A program made the translations under genes and the position numbers. A stretch of DNA of 64,000 nucleotides from Paraphysoderma sedebokerense (taxonomy: Eukaryota; Blastocladiomycota; Physodermatomycetes; Physodermatales; Physodermataceae): positions 62,001 through 126,000 of the forward strand of contig JAHLJZ010000059.1 in the NCBI GenBank assembly GCA_025602915.1. Reading direction: 5' to 3'. Below are positions 37,049-49,320 of the stretch, in pieces. The notes beneath the pieces were generated by a model. It was not told the origin of the DNA. It ran no database searches and saw only the letters and a list, made by a program, of their open reading frames with translations. The stretch's first letter is position 1; every line of letters starts with the position of its first letter.

Positions 37049-37963
37049 TTAATACAGATCGAACTCATTGAAATCCGTTGAAAACCCTCTATCGAATAAT
37101 ACTTTATTCCTTTTTTTATTCAATTTACTTTTCTGCTCTAATTGTTGTCGTTGCATGATTAAGATTTGTTCAATCGGTAGTTCCCTCGTTTGTTGGGTTG
37201 AACTCGTTGATTCTTCTTTTACGGGGTCCTGTTGGGTTAAACATCGAATCAGAATCAGTTTCAGTAAAGCTTTGGGGTTACCTCAAGGAGAGAAGAATGA
37301 AGGACAGATAGCGATAGGAAAGTAAGAGTGGTAATAGAAAACTCAGGATACGAACGATTTCACCGAGTAACACCACGTTTTCACCTCTTATCACGAATAT
37401 ACCTCTTGGAATGTCACCGTACGCATCACCAACGTATATCCTCTCTATTGTATCTTGTAAAACGAGGTTGGCTATAAGTATAAGATGATGGAAATTATCG
37501 GACATGAAATGACAAAAAGATCGGTGAATAGAGGGCAATAAAAAGTAATAGAAAACGAGTTCAAGATTATAAATGGCATCAGTCTTTGAATGCTCTTTGA
37601 GTCTGCTCGTATTAAAGATATGAAAGAGAATTGTCGTCCATACCGAATTGATCATACGATCGCAGTATTCCTGTTAGTTTACGCCCGTCTCTCAAGACTA
37701 CCAATAATCTTTCTATAGAGAGCCATTATGACGAGAAGAAATAAATAAAATAGAGTACAGCGACAGACGCAAAGAATAGTTTGATCAATGAATTGTCAGT
37801 AATTATGTGGTTAGAATTAACGACATGATCAAAGGCCAGGCCACAAAGCAAATCGTGACGAGATGTCAAACAGATGCAAACACAATAATATCAAGCTCAA
37901 CATACTATCTACACAGTCGACTAATGATGCGGATCCAGGGAGAAAGTTGTCCATTTTAGACAT
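37049..37963 (-). CDS. LSM1: Sm-like protein Lsm1 (mRNA decay)
   Basis: Defining subunit of the cytoplasmic Lsm1-7 ring that binds deadenylated mRNA and promotes decapping. Four short exons (37963-37906, 37712-37644, 37471-37356, 37228-37049) join to 140 aa. Sm motif 1 reads [29 protein letters not shown] and includes the Lsm1 signature; the Sm2 segment is [37 protein letters not shown] is the Lsm1 linker. The C-terminal helix extension is charged and Gln-rich ([11 protein letters not shown]), as in other Lsm1 proteins. Reading remains open upstream of the chosen ATG, but that part has no Lsm1 character. It diverges from SFR1. Confidence 0.92.
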
Positions 37964-38244
37964 TTGAGAATAGCTTCCGATAGATGAGTGGGCAAAGTTG
38001 GATGATTTGATCTCGTATGGAAGCACAAATATGCTCGGACGAAATGGGACGATGGAATTACAGCGATAATAAAATACCGATGGTGATAATAAGGATGCGA
38101 AGGACCAGCAATATTTCAACAAGAGACGGATAAAAGATTTATGTTGAAATTGTATCGTCAATGATGTCGTTCTCGTTGACATTGCTTTTGTTTATTTTTC
38201 CACTTCGCATCATTCACCACGGATCCAGGATATTTATTGAATTC

Positions 38245-39437
38245 ATGATACAACATAAAAATAACGACGATAATACAGAACGAATGCGTCAGGACGAAAA
38301 TACATCGACGACTGATTCAGCACATTTAGAGCCAGCATTAAAGAAGAGGAAATTACATACCTTCTCAAAATTCACGACTCCTTTCAAATCTCCTCTCAAG
38401 AAGTCTAGTTCGACATCGTCTGATAGGAATGATCATGATGAAAACACTAAATACATACAGATAGAAGTACCTTCTTCCATTCCAAAAGATACTTTCAAAA
38501 AGCCATTGTCTGCTCCTCGCTCAAGATACTCCAGATCCTTCAAAACTCCATTCAAATCACCAGCTCTTCAATCCGTTACTCCAACCACGTCAGAAACCAA
38601 TGCTACAGCATCTTCAGTGACTCCAGCGGTCGATTCAGCGTCGGAGAAAGAACATAGTAGCACTAAATCACTACCATCGAAACCTCGTCGACGCTTTGTT
38701 TCTCCTGCTCACAAGAATGCGAGCAAGTCAATCCTACTGCAGCAGAAGTATCCTGAATTGAAGTACTGGGTGGACATGAAATCTAGTCTCGATGCCGAAC
38801 TCAAAGAATTGAACGATCTTGTTCGGAATGCTAAACTAGTGCAAGCATATCATGAAAACGTAAGTAATGTTTCTCTCTCTTGTTGTCGTTGTATTTATTT
38901 TGGTTTCTATCATCTTGGTATGTGAGAAGTCGAGTCATGCCACTACATCACAAACTGACGCGAATCAAATTTGAACGGCTACACCAGGACGAACCCTCCA
39001 AAGTCGACTCTCTCATTCAAAAGTGGCAAAGCGCATCTCAAACTGCCGCCGAATTATTGCGGTCCCGTTGGGAACAATCTGGGCTCATGGAACAAATGAA
39101 ACTAAACGCTCAGGAACAAAATCAAAAACAATCGGATCGTAGAACGCAATCCGAGTCGTTCGGGTTTGGATACTTTGACTCATTCAATGGTAACAATGAC
39201 CGAGTCTGTATGAATCAAGAATACAATGACGAAGAAGGAGAACGAACTTACGAAACATGCGAACGTGGTTGTGAGGACACGGAAAGTCCAAAAACGAACG
39301 ATAATGAAAGTCAGAGTCAATCACAGGATACACAAGGCGACCAGGAAGTAGAAGTGACGTACAGATGGATCTTTGAAAAACTGAACTTGGATATTGGTTT
39401 GTTGAATTATAATGAAATAGATGATTGTTTTCAATAG
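38245..39437 (+). CDS. SFR1: Swi5-dependent recombination mediator Sfr1/Mei5
   Basis: Partner of Swi5 that stabilises Rad51/Dmc1 filaments in recombinational repair. Exons 38245-38859 and 38988-39437 give 354 aa. The N-terminal half is basic and disordered and holds two TPFKSP motifs (TTPFKSPLKK and FKTPFKSPAL) about 60 residues apart. The coiled-coil Mei5 domain spans the splice: LDAELKELNDLVR, then SLIQKWQSASQTAAELL, the family hallmark. The acidic Ser/Gln-rich C-terminus ends with a predicted helix (YRWIFEKLNLD). An upstream ATG at 38161 would add a hydrophobic stretch unlike the family, so I chose 38245; an ATG at 38284 is also possible. Confidence 0.82.
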
Positions 39438-39745
39438 TGATGTGTATAGATATAGGATAATTAATCTGTATAAGGTGTAAAATATTTATTTGTACAGACC
39501 GGCGGCTAAATATAACTGTAATCATTTGCATGATGGAAAGAGAAAAATGTAAACAAGTATGCGCGGGACACAAGTGCGAGGCAGTTTAATGATGGACTGC
39601 GTTGTTCATTTAAAAGATTTAATAAAGTATTATAAATATCAATTTATTCTATTACGGGTTAGTTAAGTAGCATTTTAGATTACAAAATCAATTCATTGTT
39701 AACTAGGCCTATTAATTCATATTCACATTCACGAAATTCATTATT
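39438..39745. other. Intergenic between convergent genes
   Basis: About 310 bp, strongly AT-rich, between SFR1 and the Kre9-like gene. Nothing seen. Confidence 0.5.
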
Positions 39746-40689
39746 TTAATATTGCTTTGGAACATATGCATCTCTAGGAGCATAGACGTCAGCAGGTTTT
39801 TGATAGTTCGGTTGTTGTTGTTGTTGCTGTGGCACATAGTTGTCTTTGGGTGGGTAAGCTGGAGGAGGAACGGGTTGGTAGTTTTGATGATTATCGGGTT
39901 GTTTGCCGTCATATGCTGGCGGTTGTTTGTTGTCTTTGTATTGATCTTGAGGCTGTTGGCCGCCGTTATAAGGAGGAGGAGGAGGAGGAGGAGGAATGTG
40001 TTGATCTTTTTGGTGGTTGGGAGGATAATTTGAAGCGTTATCTTCGGCAGATCCAGGGCGGGGTCCGCATTGAATTTCAAAGGCAGGACTAGTGAATCTA
40101 ATTCTGCTTCTATCCCAGTTCCATGCATTGGCGGATTCGAATTCCATCAAATAATGTCCAGATTGGATGTTGGAAGGAATGCGCCATTGATAAGAACCTT
40201 TTCCGTTTCTGGCGCGACCGATTCCGAGTGTGCGTTCTTCTTTGATGAATTCAGCGAGGGGACGGCTCATAATTTGAGAGGATGATCCGCCGTTTGAATC
40301 CATAAGAGTGATTTTAGAGTTGGAAAGACCCTGTAATTTAAAACATGCTTTAATTAGTAAAATTGTCCTCAACTTTTTTTTTTGATCTTCGACACGACAA
40401 GAAGCATATGAATACATACCCAGAAACTGCCAAAGCCGAATGTGTTGACATTGATGGGAACGACGGTACCGCACTGCCAGACGGTTTGTTGATTAGGAGA
40501 AACCCAGTCCATCTTTGCATGTCTCTGCTTGTCTTGAGCAGCATGACCAGTGATGCCGATACCAGCTGCAACACCGCCGAGACCCAAAACCCAACCGAGG
40601 AAGGGTTCCGGAGCCGCAATAGGAGCCGCAACTGAAGACGAGACCAGAGCGACAACAAGAAGTGTGGTTATCGAAGATGAAGAGTGCAT
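39746..40689 (-). CDS. Secreted Kre9/Knh1-like domain protein with Pro/Gln-rich tail
   Basis: Exons 40689-40420 and 40330-39746 join to 284 aa. A signal peptide (to about AAP, residue 23) precedes a hydrophobic GLGGVAAGIGITG segment. A beta-sandwich of the Kre9/Knh1 N-terminal type follows: DWVSPNQQTVWQCGTVVPIN, then WRIPSNIQSGHYLMEF and ending SPAFEIQCGP. In fungi this domain marks wall-glucan-related or GPI-anchored surface proteins. The C-terminal 110 residues are low complexity, with an eight-Pro run, a seven-Gln run and repeated NYQ/DAY/PKQY segments. No GPI-type hydrophobic end is visible, so it is probably released or wall-bound. Function is not established. Confidence 0.83.
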
Positions 40690-40830
40690 TTGAATTTTCT
40701 TAACTAAAAGTTTAAAGTTCCGGTCGAGACGCAATACTGCGAAATGGTGACTACACAGGACTTTTATATAGCCGTTCATGTTTCTATTCTCCTGCAGCAA
40801 TTACAGTTTACCCCCACATCCCTTGTCGAT

Positions 40831-41195
40831 CTATGACTGTAACAATGGAACCGAAACTTGCCCCTGCTCATATCGCTCGTGCTAATGACATTGAATCCAG
40901 GCAAGTAGTTTCAGAGGATAAACGAGAAGCGCAAATGAAACCACTCAACATAATAATGGACAATTGATTCACCAATAAAGACTAGAGCAGGGTCCTGTGG
41001 TCGTCGAGCGGAAATAAGGGCCCTCAGCGTTTCATTGTCGTCTGTGGTATGTGATCGTAATTGTTTGATTAATTGCGATGCGAAGGAATCCCCTTCCTGC
41101 GGTGCGACGGGGTTGCGCTATTTTTATTATTTTTATTATTGGTGTCGTTCCATTCTGTTTCGGCACAACTGACGCGAGGACGCAACGGAATTCAT
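40831..41195 (-). CDS. Possible small spliced gene, unknown function
   Basis: Exons 41195-41187, 41117-40983 and 40881-40831 join to about 64 aa. The middle exon reads like real protein (SQLIKQLRSHTTDDNETL, ALISARRPQDPAL) and the last adds HERYEQGQVSVPLLQS before a stop. Splice signals are acceptable but not strong, the nine-base first exon is a guess, and more 5' exons may exist (a 78-codon open stretch on the same strand lies at 41318-41554). I do not recognise the family. It could be a fragment of a longer gene. Confidence 0.35.
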
Positions 41196-41932
41196 CCGCG
41201 GAATTGTGGAACTGGAAACGGTTCTTTTTCAAAAAATCATATCATTACCACACAATGTATTTCGTTGCAGGTCAAGGCTGGATTCAATCTCTAAATCTTT
41301 TATTGGAGAACAATAGATTATACTTTGTCATTTAAGATCAAATTGATTAAATCAGACGTATTTAGCCCTGTAAAATCATCTGTTGACGATTTATGCTTAC
41401 TTGATCTCATTCTCCCACTCTGTGTGAAACTATTCTTGACGGTTATCTTGACGGCTAATAATCTTGGTTTCCTGTTTACATTGGACGACACATAATTGGG
41501 TATTAATTCCTCGGGAGGACTTGATCTGGCGTCTAAAATCCACAGCAATCTCAAATCACTTTTGAATGGCGAATTATGTCCTCATAAAACTATTGGAATT
41601 CCAATTTTACCGATCCTTAAGAATTTATATGCTATCTATGCCACATATTTCGCGACCGCGATGATACTTTCCACAATTTTCAATATCTTGATTCCCGTCT
41701 AAAAGTATTCAGTGCGATTACCCCCAATTGTTGTGATATAATGTGAGTGCTATCATCTGAGATCTGAGGTTGAGTACCCAGTGTGAGCGGAGCCGAGGGT
41801 ACAGATTTTAGACAACAATAGCAGGTGTATGCCTCCCCTGGTTTTCTCTCCCACCTTCAAGCTTACTCTGTAAACACCAAAAAGTCGTATAAATCGCTTA
41901 TTTATCTATTTATTTAATTTATAATCTCGACA
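41196..41932. other. Unresolved intergenic region
   Basis: About 740 bp. Opposing open stretches (41318-41554 on -, 41496-41702 on +) have ordinary composition but no homologue I know and no clear start. It includes the promoter of the AIG1-like gene. A (T)TATT(T) simple tract lies near 41900-41920. Confidence 0.4.
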
Positions 41933-43129
41933 ATGGACGAATCGAACTCCCAGACCACGCAAGTACCTCTTTGGAAGCGAATCTTCTCGTTGGAATTCTA
42001 TTATCAAGCATTGCCATCTTGGGATTTAGTTGCCTCGCCGTGGTTATCACCAACCAGTGTACTCTTCGTTAGAATACTTTTAGCATTATGGTTGACAATT
42101 TGTCTGCCCTTCGTCTTCGTGGTCAATGGAGAAGGGGGAAGACTATTCATATACTTCACCAATTTATCATTCTTTGGGTTAATTGTGACTTCGTGGGTAA
42201 GTCAGACGCACCACAGAAGGCGGCGGATCTCTTTCCTCGCCAGAGATAGATTTCCTTTCAAGTCTTCATTGTAGAAACATATTGCATCGCTGAATATATA
42301 CGATTTTTAAGTTCCAAGTTGATTCTAACGCAATTCCATTTTTGATTTCGAACTTCCGTATTTGTGTACGTGCAGGTGTTGCTCTATATCAGCGCTCGTT
42401 ACAGGAATGATCCGACATCAAAGCACCTAAAGAATGCGAGGTTCCTTCGATTTTTTGCGACTTTTCTTTACTCGACGTCGTTTCCTTATCATCTATTAGT
42501 ACCGCTAGGTATTGACTTTTCATCGGCTCGATTCGTTTTGCTCCTGACAAGTAGTCTCACCGCTCTATTTTTTGCCTGACCGTGAAACTCAATTACTATT
42601 TTCATATCGATCAATGTAAATTACTTATCACTAATAGTGTATTGGGTGTTACTTGCAGAGGCTCAACCGACACCGTTAAGGACTTTTGTCAATTTCGCGA
42701 GACATGGTCTAGATTTTGTTGTCATTTTCATTTACTTTGCCACAAGTTCTCTTTCGATGACCTGGCCAATGATGATACCTACGATAACGTTGGCAATATT
42801 TTATATGTTTGTAACCATTCGTTATCACTCAACTCTCGATCGTTATTCATTTTGATCTCCTTACAAATAGGTTCTATGTTTGGATTTGGTACGGTACCGG
42901 AAGCGGTTGGGCTTACAATTTCCTAGACTGGAATAGACCTGCTTCGAATTATATGTATCCACTACTTGTAGTGGGTTTCTTTCTGGCGTACTTTTTCGGA
43001 ATGTCTATGCATTGGCTCCGAGCCAAGGTTTTAGGAGGTAGCAAACTCACTGTGGGCACTGATGAGGATGAACACGGTGAAGATATGGAAATGGGAAATC
43101 GATTAGAGATGCAAGAAGTCAGGAATTAG
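41933..43129 (+). CDS. FAR-17a/AIG1-like multi-spanning membrane protein
   Basis: Exons 41933-42196, 42376-42508, 42638-42788 and 42871-43129 join to 268 aa with about six hydrophobic segments. It resembles the AIG1/ADTRP family of membrane threonine hydrolases that cleave fatty-acid esters of hydroxy fatty acids. A Thr within FTNLSFFGL and a His within FARHGLDFV sit where the family's catalytic Thr and His lie. SGWAYNFLDWN matches the WVYPFL signature near the C-terminus. The tail is acidic and cytosolic. The third intron's donor is uncertain: the phase-compatible GTTGGC (42789) is weaker than the nearby GTAACC, which breaks frame. Function is inferred from the family. Confidence 0.75.
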
Positions 43130-43654
43130 GTTATTTTGGTGGCATGAATGCTGATAACCATGAAAAATCATGTTAATGTGTGATGTTGAGATGCGCCGTC
43201 GTGTAAATAGGAGAGTGCGATTAGTGAGATAGCGTTCTAGAAGGTAGCATACATATCCTTAATTCGGGTATGGTAATCTATTTAATCCATGATACAATTT
43301 AGAGTAAAACCTACGCAATGTCTTTGTAATATAATATACTTGGTTAATGGTTACATAGGAAATTGCGGTCGCTTTATCATTCAGCTTGAGCAAAAAATGA
43401 ATGACAGATTGTACCTCTGAAGGGTTGATTCCTCTTGTGCATAACTTGATTATCAATTCACTTTGTTTTGATAATATTTGCATCTCAAAGTTTCTATTAC
43501 CTTTACTTTCACGTCTTGTAATTAGATAGGGTAAATACATCACAATAATATAGCAGATAGCTTTAAAGCAATATTATTACATAAACCTGCAAAATTTTTC
43601 AATATTCTAAAATTTATTTAATTATAATAATATTAACCTTTAAGGACAACATCA
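43130..43654. other. Intergenic between convergent genes
   Basis: About 525 bp. A 94-codon minus-strand open stretch (43259-43543) lies just beyond the receptor-like A stop; it shows no clear coding character and I did not call it. Confidence 0.45.
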
Positions 43655-46600
43655 TTAAGCAACAGAAGGATCTGCCGCTTCCTCGGATTCTTTAATTTCA
43701 GCTTGCCGAACCACTTGACTCTGGGGGCTCGTTCGTGTCGTTTTCACAACTAAACTAGCCCTTCTTAATGTCTGTTTCATTGCGGTGACAGCGTTACTCA
43801 AATTCCCATACTTCTCCTTACCAGCCTGATGTAACTCGTGCACTATGGCAACGATAACAGACAATAAAAATCCGAATACAAGTGCGAGTAATAGCGCTGT
43901 TATCACCATTTTTTGATCATCATGGGGAAATTGATTCGTGTAAAGTAACAGACCAAGGGCAAGAATAATCGCGGAAGAAATCACCGATTGGATCTCAAGG
44001 TAATTAAGCGACATGTACGCATATGGGTGGTATTTACTGTAAACACCATATCCGAAGACCGCAAGAGCAATTGTAAGAACGATTTGTAGGGCGACGTAGC
44101 TGTAGATATAGACAAAAGCGGGAGAGCAAAAGATAAATAAGGATTCCCTGGGGATATTATATACATGAATCACACAAACTTTGTAAAAAATTGCTTCACG
44201 ACAATGACAAAAAGCTTCTGGATAATCTGGACGAGTAGGAAGTATTGAAATTGTGGCTTCATGTAACTGTTTTGAGAAACCAGTTTTTTACAAGTTTCCT
44301 TTGCGCGAGTCCAGGTTGGACCGGATTTCTGGGTTTGGTAAAGTAGACTAAATTGAACCAAAAAATATATAGGAATTCCTACGACATAAAATCTGGGTAC
44401 AAGTGTTAATGATTGATATTTTTTTCTAACGCTAAGGCGAATAAAAGTGAAAAGATACTTACAGGACACCGAGGACCGCAATAGGCATATCAGCCTGGCG
44501 CCAAGCTTCTCCTTCGTTGCATCTCAAACTAGGGTCCGCATCTACAGGGAATGGTTAACCTCTTATCCCTGCAACCAAGAAGGAAAATTTGAAGCAAGAT
44601 TACAGACCTAGGTAATAATTGCCATCGCTCATTTTGGTGCAATCAAAAAATCTATGCATCGGGAGTTTAGTACTAACGTCAATTTTGTGTGCGCAGGTAC
44701 ATAAAACTTACGCCAAGGATTTTGATGCAACCGTGACATAAACGAATAACAAAATTGCATTAAAACCTCGAAGGATACGAAACACGCTTTCGGTATGTTT
44801 CTTCTGCATGGAAACTTCATCCAGTGTTACAAACTTGAATTTCAATATTTTGGCAATCGCGGGCACATATCGATTTTTTAATCGCAAAATCGTCATTGAA
44901 TTGTACAATGCGATTACGGCCAAAATTCCGAACAGAAGAAGCGGAATGGCTAATGTCAACCGGAGCTTTAAGCTAAAATTAATGGGTTCATCGAGAATGA
45001 AGCATTCAGGACTCGTTAACTCCACGTTAAAATTGAGAAAGGAGATAGAGTTTAAAACTAAATGGAACTCGGGGGTCCAGTTAAGCTTGATATCTCTCAA
45101 CACAATAATCATTTGGATGAAATTGACTGTAATTGTGGCAAAACCCATTCTAAATATCACAGACTAGGTTAGAATACTAACAAACGAATAACAAAAGAAA
45201 TTTTAGTTACCCAGGTCCTGTTGATGTCAGTCGAAGGACGAATCCAACGATTATAGCACCACCGATGATACAAGCAAGAACGATGAGAATTGTTTCGGCG
45301 ACATTATCGTTACATTTGTGGCATTCGTCGTTTAGTTTGTACCACTTTTTTTCACACTCTCCGCAACGGTACCCTCTATATCCTTCTCTACATATTCTAC
45401 TCTCTTCACCTGGACAAGCGCTCTCCGGGACGCAGGGCAAGTAAATATTTGTATCTTCACTTTTCCTGTAGTTTCAAATGTCAGTGATCTGGATATCATG
45501 CGCATGAAGAAAAAAAAAAGTCACCAATATCCAGTAGCGGCAAAGGGTTGGCGGGTACCGTCATAGCTAATAAAGCGCAAATTGTAAATAATGTTAAAAA
45601 TGCATAATCACAACCACAATTAAAAGTTATTAACGACAACAAACTCGCAATTTGCACCAACCGGGCATGGCACCTGTAGTCGCATTCAAGCATGCAAACA
45701 ATTGACCGACGTTGATTTGTCATCAGTATATGTGTCATTAGAATCTATTGCATCTCAAAATGAATACGTACGCATAATGCATCAGTTGAATTGTCGAAAA
45801 TATTAAGATAAAGTGGAGCACAAGCTATAGTGAAGGCAACATTGCAGATATCAGACTGTAGACCGTTCTGCTCTACGTGGTACGAAAAAGATCCAGAACT
45901 CGCTCTATTCATGTATGCATTGATCATGCAGAATTAGAGCCATAGTGATACGTGGACCATAAATTGGAATAAATTGAGAAATACTGACGATTGAATTGTT
46001 TTATCGACACGATATTTCACTGAGGGTTTGTCGTAAATTGAACCCGCCAATAATGAGATATCAGCATTTTGTGAATCAATCAATTTTCCGAATTCTGGAA
46101 CCGTTCTGAAAACAATCGACATACTGCAATATCCCGCCAGTGGAAGTAAGCAATTGGTGGAATAGCGACAATTAGGCAAATATAGCAGACATACTTTAAA
46201 TATGTGAGGTTTGATCTGACGTTGTCCAACACAAACATATTTTTGACTGCTTGATTCATTTGGCAATTGGCAGCGGGTAGGAATGTTATTTCTAGTTTAG
46301 CGGGAGTTGACTTGACAATATCGAGGGAATCTGGGAAAATATTGAGCGTGAAACCGTTCTTTTCGGAGGTAAGAAACCACAAACCTGCGCAATACCACGG
46401 AATCGGGAATACTCCAGCAACATCGGGGGAGTTCCGGCGTACCTTGAAAGAGTTTTGGTTTGGAAGAATTGTATCGTCACCAACAGGAATTTGTATATCA
46501 TTCCGTTGTCGAAGTTGAGCAATGGTTGTTGACAGATTATTCTGAACATGAAATATCAAAGTATCCATGGATGCATCAAATGCACGGCAGTTCAGCATAA

Positions 46601-48833
46601 CTTCACGGTCACGAAAATCGCTTAAAGTAATCTTCAAATCGTCGGCATTAGGGGAAAAATCAACTAATACATTCGTCGTAGCATTCAAACTGTTGAATGA
46701 TAAAATGAATTGTCCCCTCCCCGGAGCAACTCCGCCAATTGAACATGGTAGAATCGTACCATTGTCATTAAGAAGTTGAATGTTGTTGGGTGGCTTTTTC
46801 GTACAATCATATTTTTTGTTCGGAATTTGATCGAATGTGATAAAGATGGCCAAATAGTTCAAATAGAGCGGTCCAAGATATTTTATGGTAACATTGAGTG
46901 TTTTGATCGTATCATCTATGAAGCATCAGAGCGTTCAGTACTAAGACAAGGAAACTTACATGGATCTTTGAGAGAAATCAAACATACCGCTTTTCAATGT
47001 TTTCGGCATAATATCGATGACTACAGGTAGTTGATGAGCAATAATTCGTTCAACCTTAGGGGCGTAAGGTAGCATAGACATTTCGATAGACAGTTTGAAT
47101 GCTAATAACAGATAGTATTAATATGATGAACGCGGAGGCTTAATTTGAAGGAATGACGCACCGCGGGCAACAAATTGAGCTTCATTGGCCGTATTTAGGA
47201 TTATCGGCGGCGTGACAATCAGAGTAGTAGTGTTTAACATACTGCTCGTACATTGTAAGGTATCAAAGTAAACTGATGGATGATCATAAATCGACATTCC
47301 TAGTGGGACTGGTTTGAATGTAACTGTGAAATTTGATGAATCTACCACCTCCCCCTCTTCAATGTCTATTCCTGTTACAACACTCAATACTTTGTCGATA
47401 ATAAACGGTTGGAATTTCGCAACGACGAAAGCTCCGTTCATGTTTAAGTTAGTAGATGTACTAGGCGACGAGACGTGACCTTCGGTCGTTCCCATTATTG
47501 TGATTCTTCGATCGAGGCCAATATCTACATTGACTACAGTGTCATTTCCCTTGGTGGAGAAAATTAACATTGCGGATGGTAGAAAATTCGCTCTATTAAT
47601 TTCAGCGACAACAACTTCCATATTCGAATCTTGTTCACCCTGTACGCTGTTGTACCATACCCCGTGCCAATTACTCTGTATAGATATTTTGTCGGTTACG
47701 AATGCCACGACGATGTAGTTCACATTTACGGCTATTGCTAGTCTTTGAGATGCCAGTGACTGTGGTATAGAAGGTTCTAATTGGATTCGATCAACGAAAT
47801 TGTCGGTCCCACTGTTTTGTTGTAAATAAACGGCGACCTTTCCCGGATTAGACGGGTGTGGCAGCATGAAAGCATAGAATGTATCGCCATTACTACTATA
47901 CGCTCTGACCGAATTCGGTCCTACTTGCTGTGATTCAGTTACAGTAGGACCCAGGACAAGAGACAAGTCCGATAAGGCAACATAGTTGATTTCGCCAGGG
48001 CTTATGATGCGTGCTTTCGCTTGGCATTGCGGGCAATCGAATTCAATAGAGTGAGCAACATTCGATTTCACGTATGCACTTTGTACTGTGAAGTTTCCGG
48101 TATAAGAGAACCGATTGATAAAGTGCCCAGTACATGCCGAGGAGTTTGTTGTACAATTGAAACTGTAGACTGCAAAGAAAATATCCGCGTTCCTCCAACT
48201 TAGCTCAATGTTGCTAAATCAAAGTTTCGTCAGTAAATTTGTCGCGATTGAACCTAATACTAAAAATTTTGCCATACGGATAATCGATGGACTTGAAGGA
48301 ATTGCCTGTCCACAAATTTGTGTTTGATATGGTTGCGCTTGAATTCCATTGAAGTTCAGCCGGTGAGAACCATTGAACTCCGATATTGGTTTTGTTCAAA
48401 AAGAAGATACAAAACGTTTGGTTGGTCGGTTCAATTGTGAATGAAACCGCGGAGGAAACTCTAATGAGCGAATAACAAAGTTAAATTGAGCCGACCGGAT
48501 GAGCGGTAACCACCACTGAAAAGAAACGCACCTAGTGCCATCATATATCCAATTTGTGGTATTACTTAGCGCTAGTTTGGCACGGTCTATATTGCTAGCA
48601 GGTCCAAGTTGTCTATACAAGGCGAAATTTCTGGTACCATTTTGGGCGGTGAGAGCGAAACTGGTGCCATTGTCTAAAAATACTGTTTCCACAACTTGCT
48701 CTCTAGTCGCGAACGGTAAACTCTTGCTGGAATGCAGAAACCATGGGTTTGGGAGATTATGGTATGCGTTCGAAAGACCGAAAAAGTTCAACAATAACAC
48801 GAACTGGATGACAAGTTGAATGAAACCCGACAT
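43655..48833 (-). CDS. Large receptor-like membrane protein, tandem copy A
   Basis: Unrecognised family. A multi-exon gene of about 5.2 kb coding for well over 1,000 aa. The signal peptide is near residues 1-24 (ends SNA). The extracellular part is large and beta-rich, with many N-X-S/T sites. It includes WFLHSSKSLPFATR, FDCPQCQAKAR and TIMGTTEGHVSSPSTST. Next comes a compact Cys-rich module (CPGEESRICREGYRGYRCGEC), like ephrin-receptor/GCC2-GCC3 modules. About nine hydrophobic spans follow (ETILIVLACIIGGAIIVG through LLLALVFGFLLSVIVAIVH), then a short basic, Thr/Ser-rich cytosolic tail. An ectodomain, Cys-rich stalk and polytopic core resemble fungal TRP-like or adhesion-receptor layouts, but I cannot assign either. 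Internal exon edges are approximate; only the start and stop are firm. Confidence 0.8.
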
Positions 48834-49320
48834 GTTGCTGACCCTTCGGAAGTGTGGGATACCGTTTTACGCACTCTCGGATGGAAATAAATGTATCTAT
48901 TTACACTAGTTTCATTCAATGGGGTGATGGGATATCATTCACTGTTCGTCTCAGCCAATGGACAATGTCAATTGTATGCCCCTAAGCATATTGACACCCC
49001 TTATCCATGTCGCGTCTTGACTTGCATGGCAGGTCATGTCAGACTGGCTGGACAACGGCAAATCATCACATCTCAGCTAACATAGTAATCGTAAAATAAA
49101 AGTAGGTGAGGTATACTCATAATCAAAGCATGATGTTAACTAATAATTAGTATATCATAGCACACATTCATACAGAAATACAGTAATTTCAGAAAAACTA
49201 ATCCAGGAGAAGAACTTATGCAATACAACATATGAAGCCGACAATGACTTCCGAAAATTAAATCTAGACATTCTATCAACTATCAATGAATTTTTAGGGC
49301 AGGCAGCAACAACTACAGTT
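48834..49320. other. Spacer between receptor-like copies A and B
   Basis: About 490 bp holding the likely promoter of copy A. No gene seen. Confidence 0.5.

Noticed and set aside
41078-41335. 85-codon + strand open stretch with a hydrophobic start
   Set aside because: It is antisense to the better-looking minus-strand exon at 40983-41117, and beyond the hydrophobic segment it has no protein-like pattern.
43259-43543. 94-codon minus-strand open stretch just downstream of receptor-like copy A
   Set aside because: It lies after the stop of copy A, has no counterpart downstream of copy B, and shows no known family.
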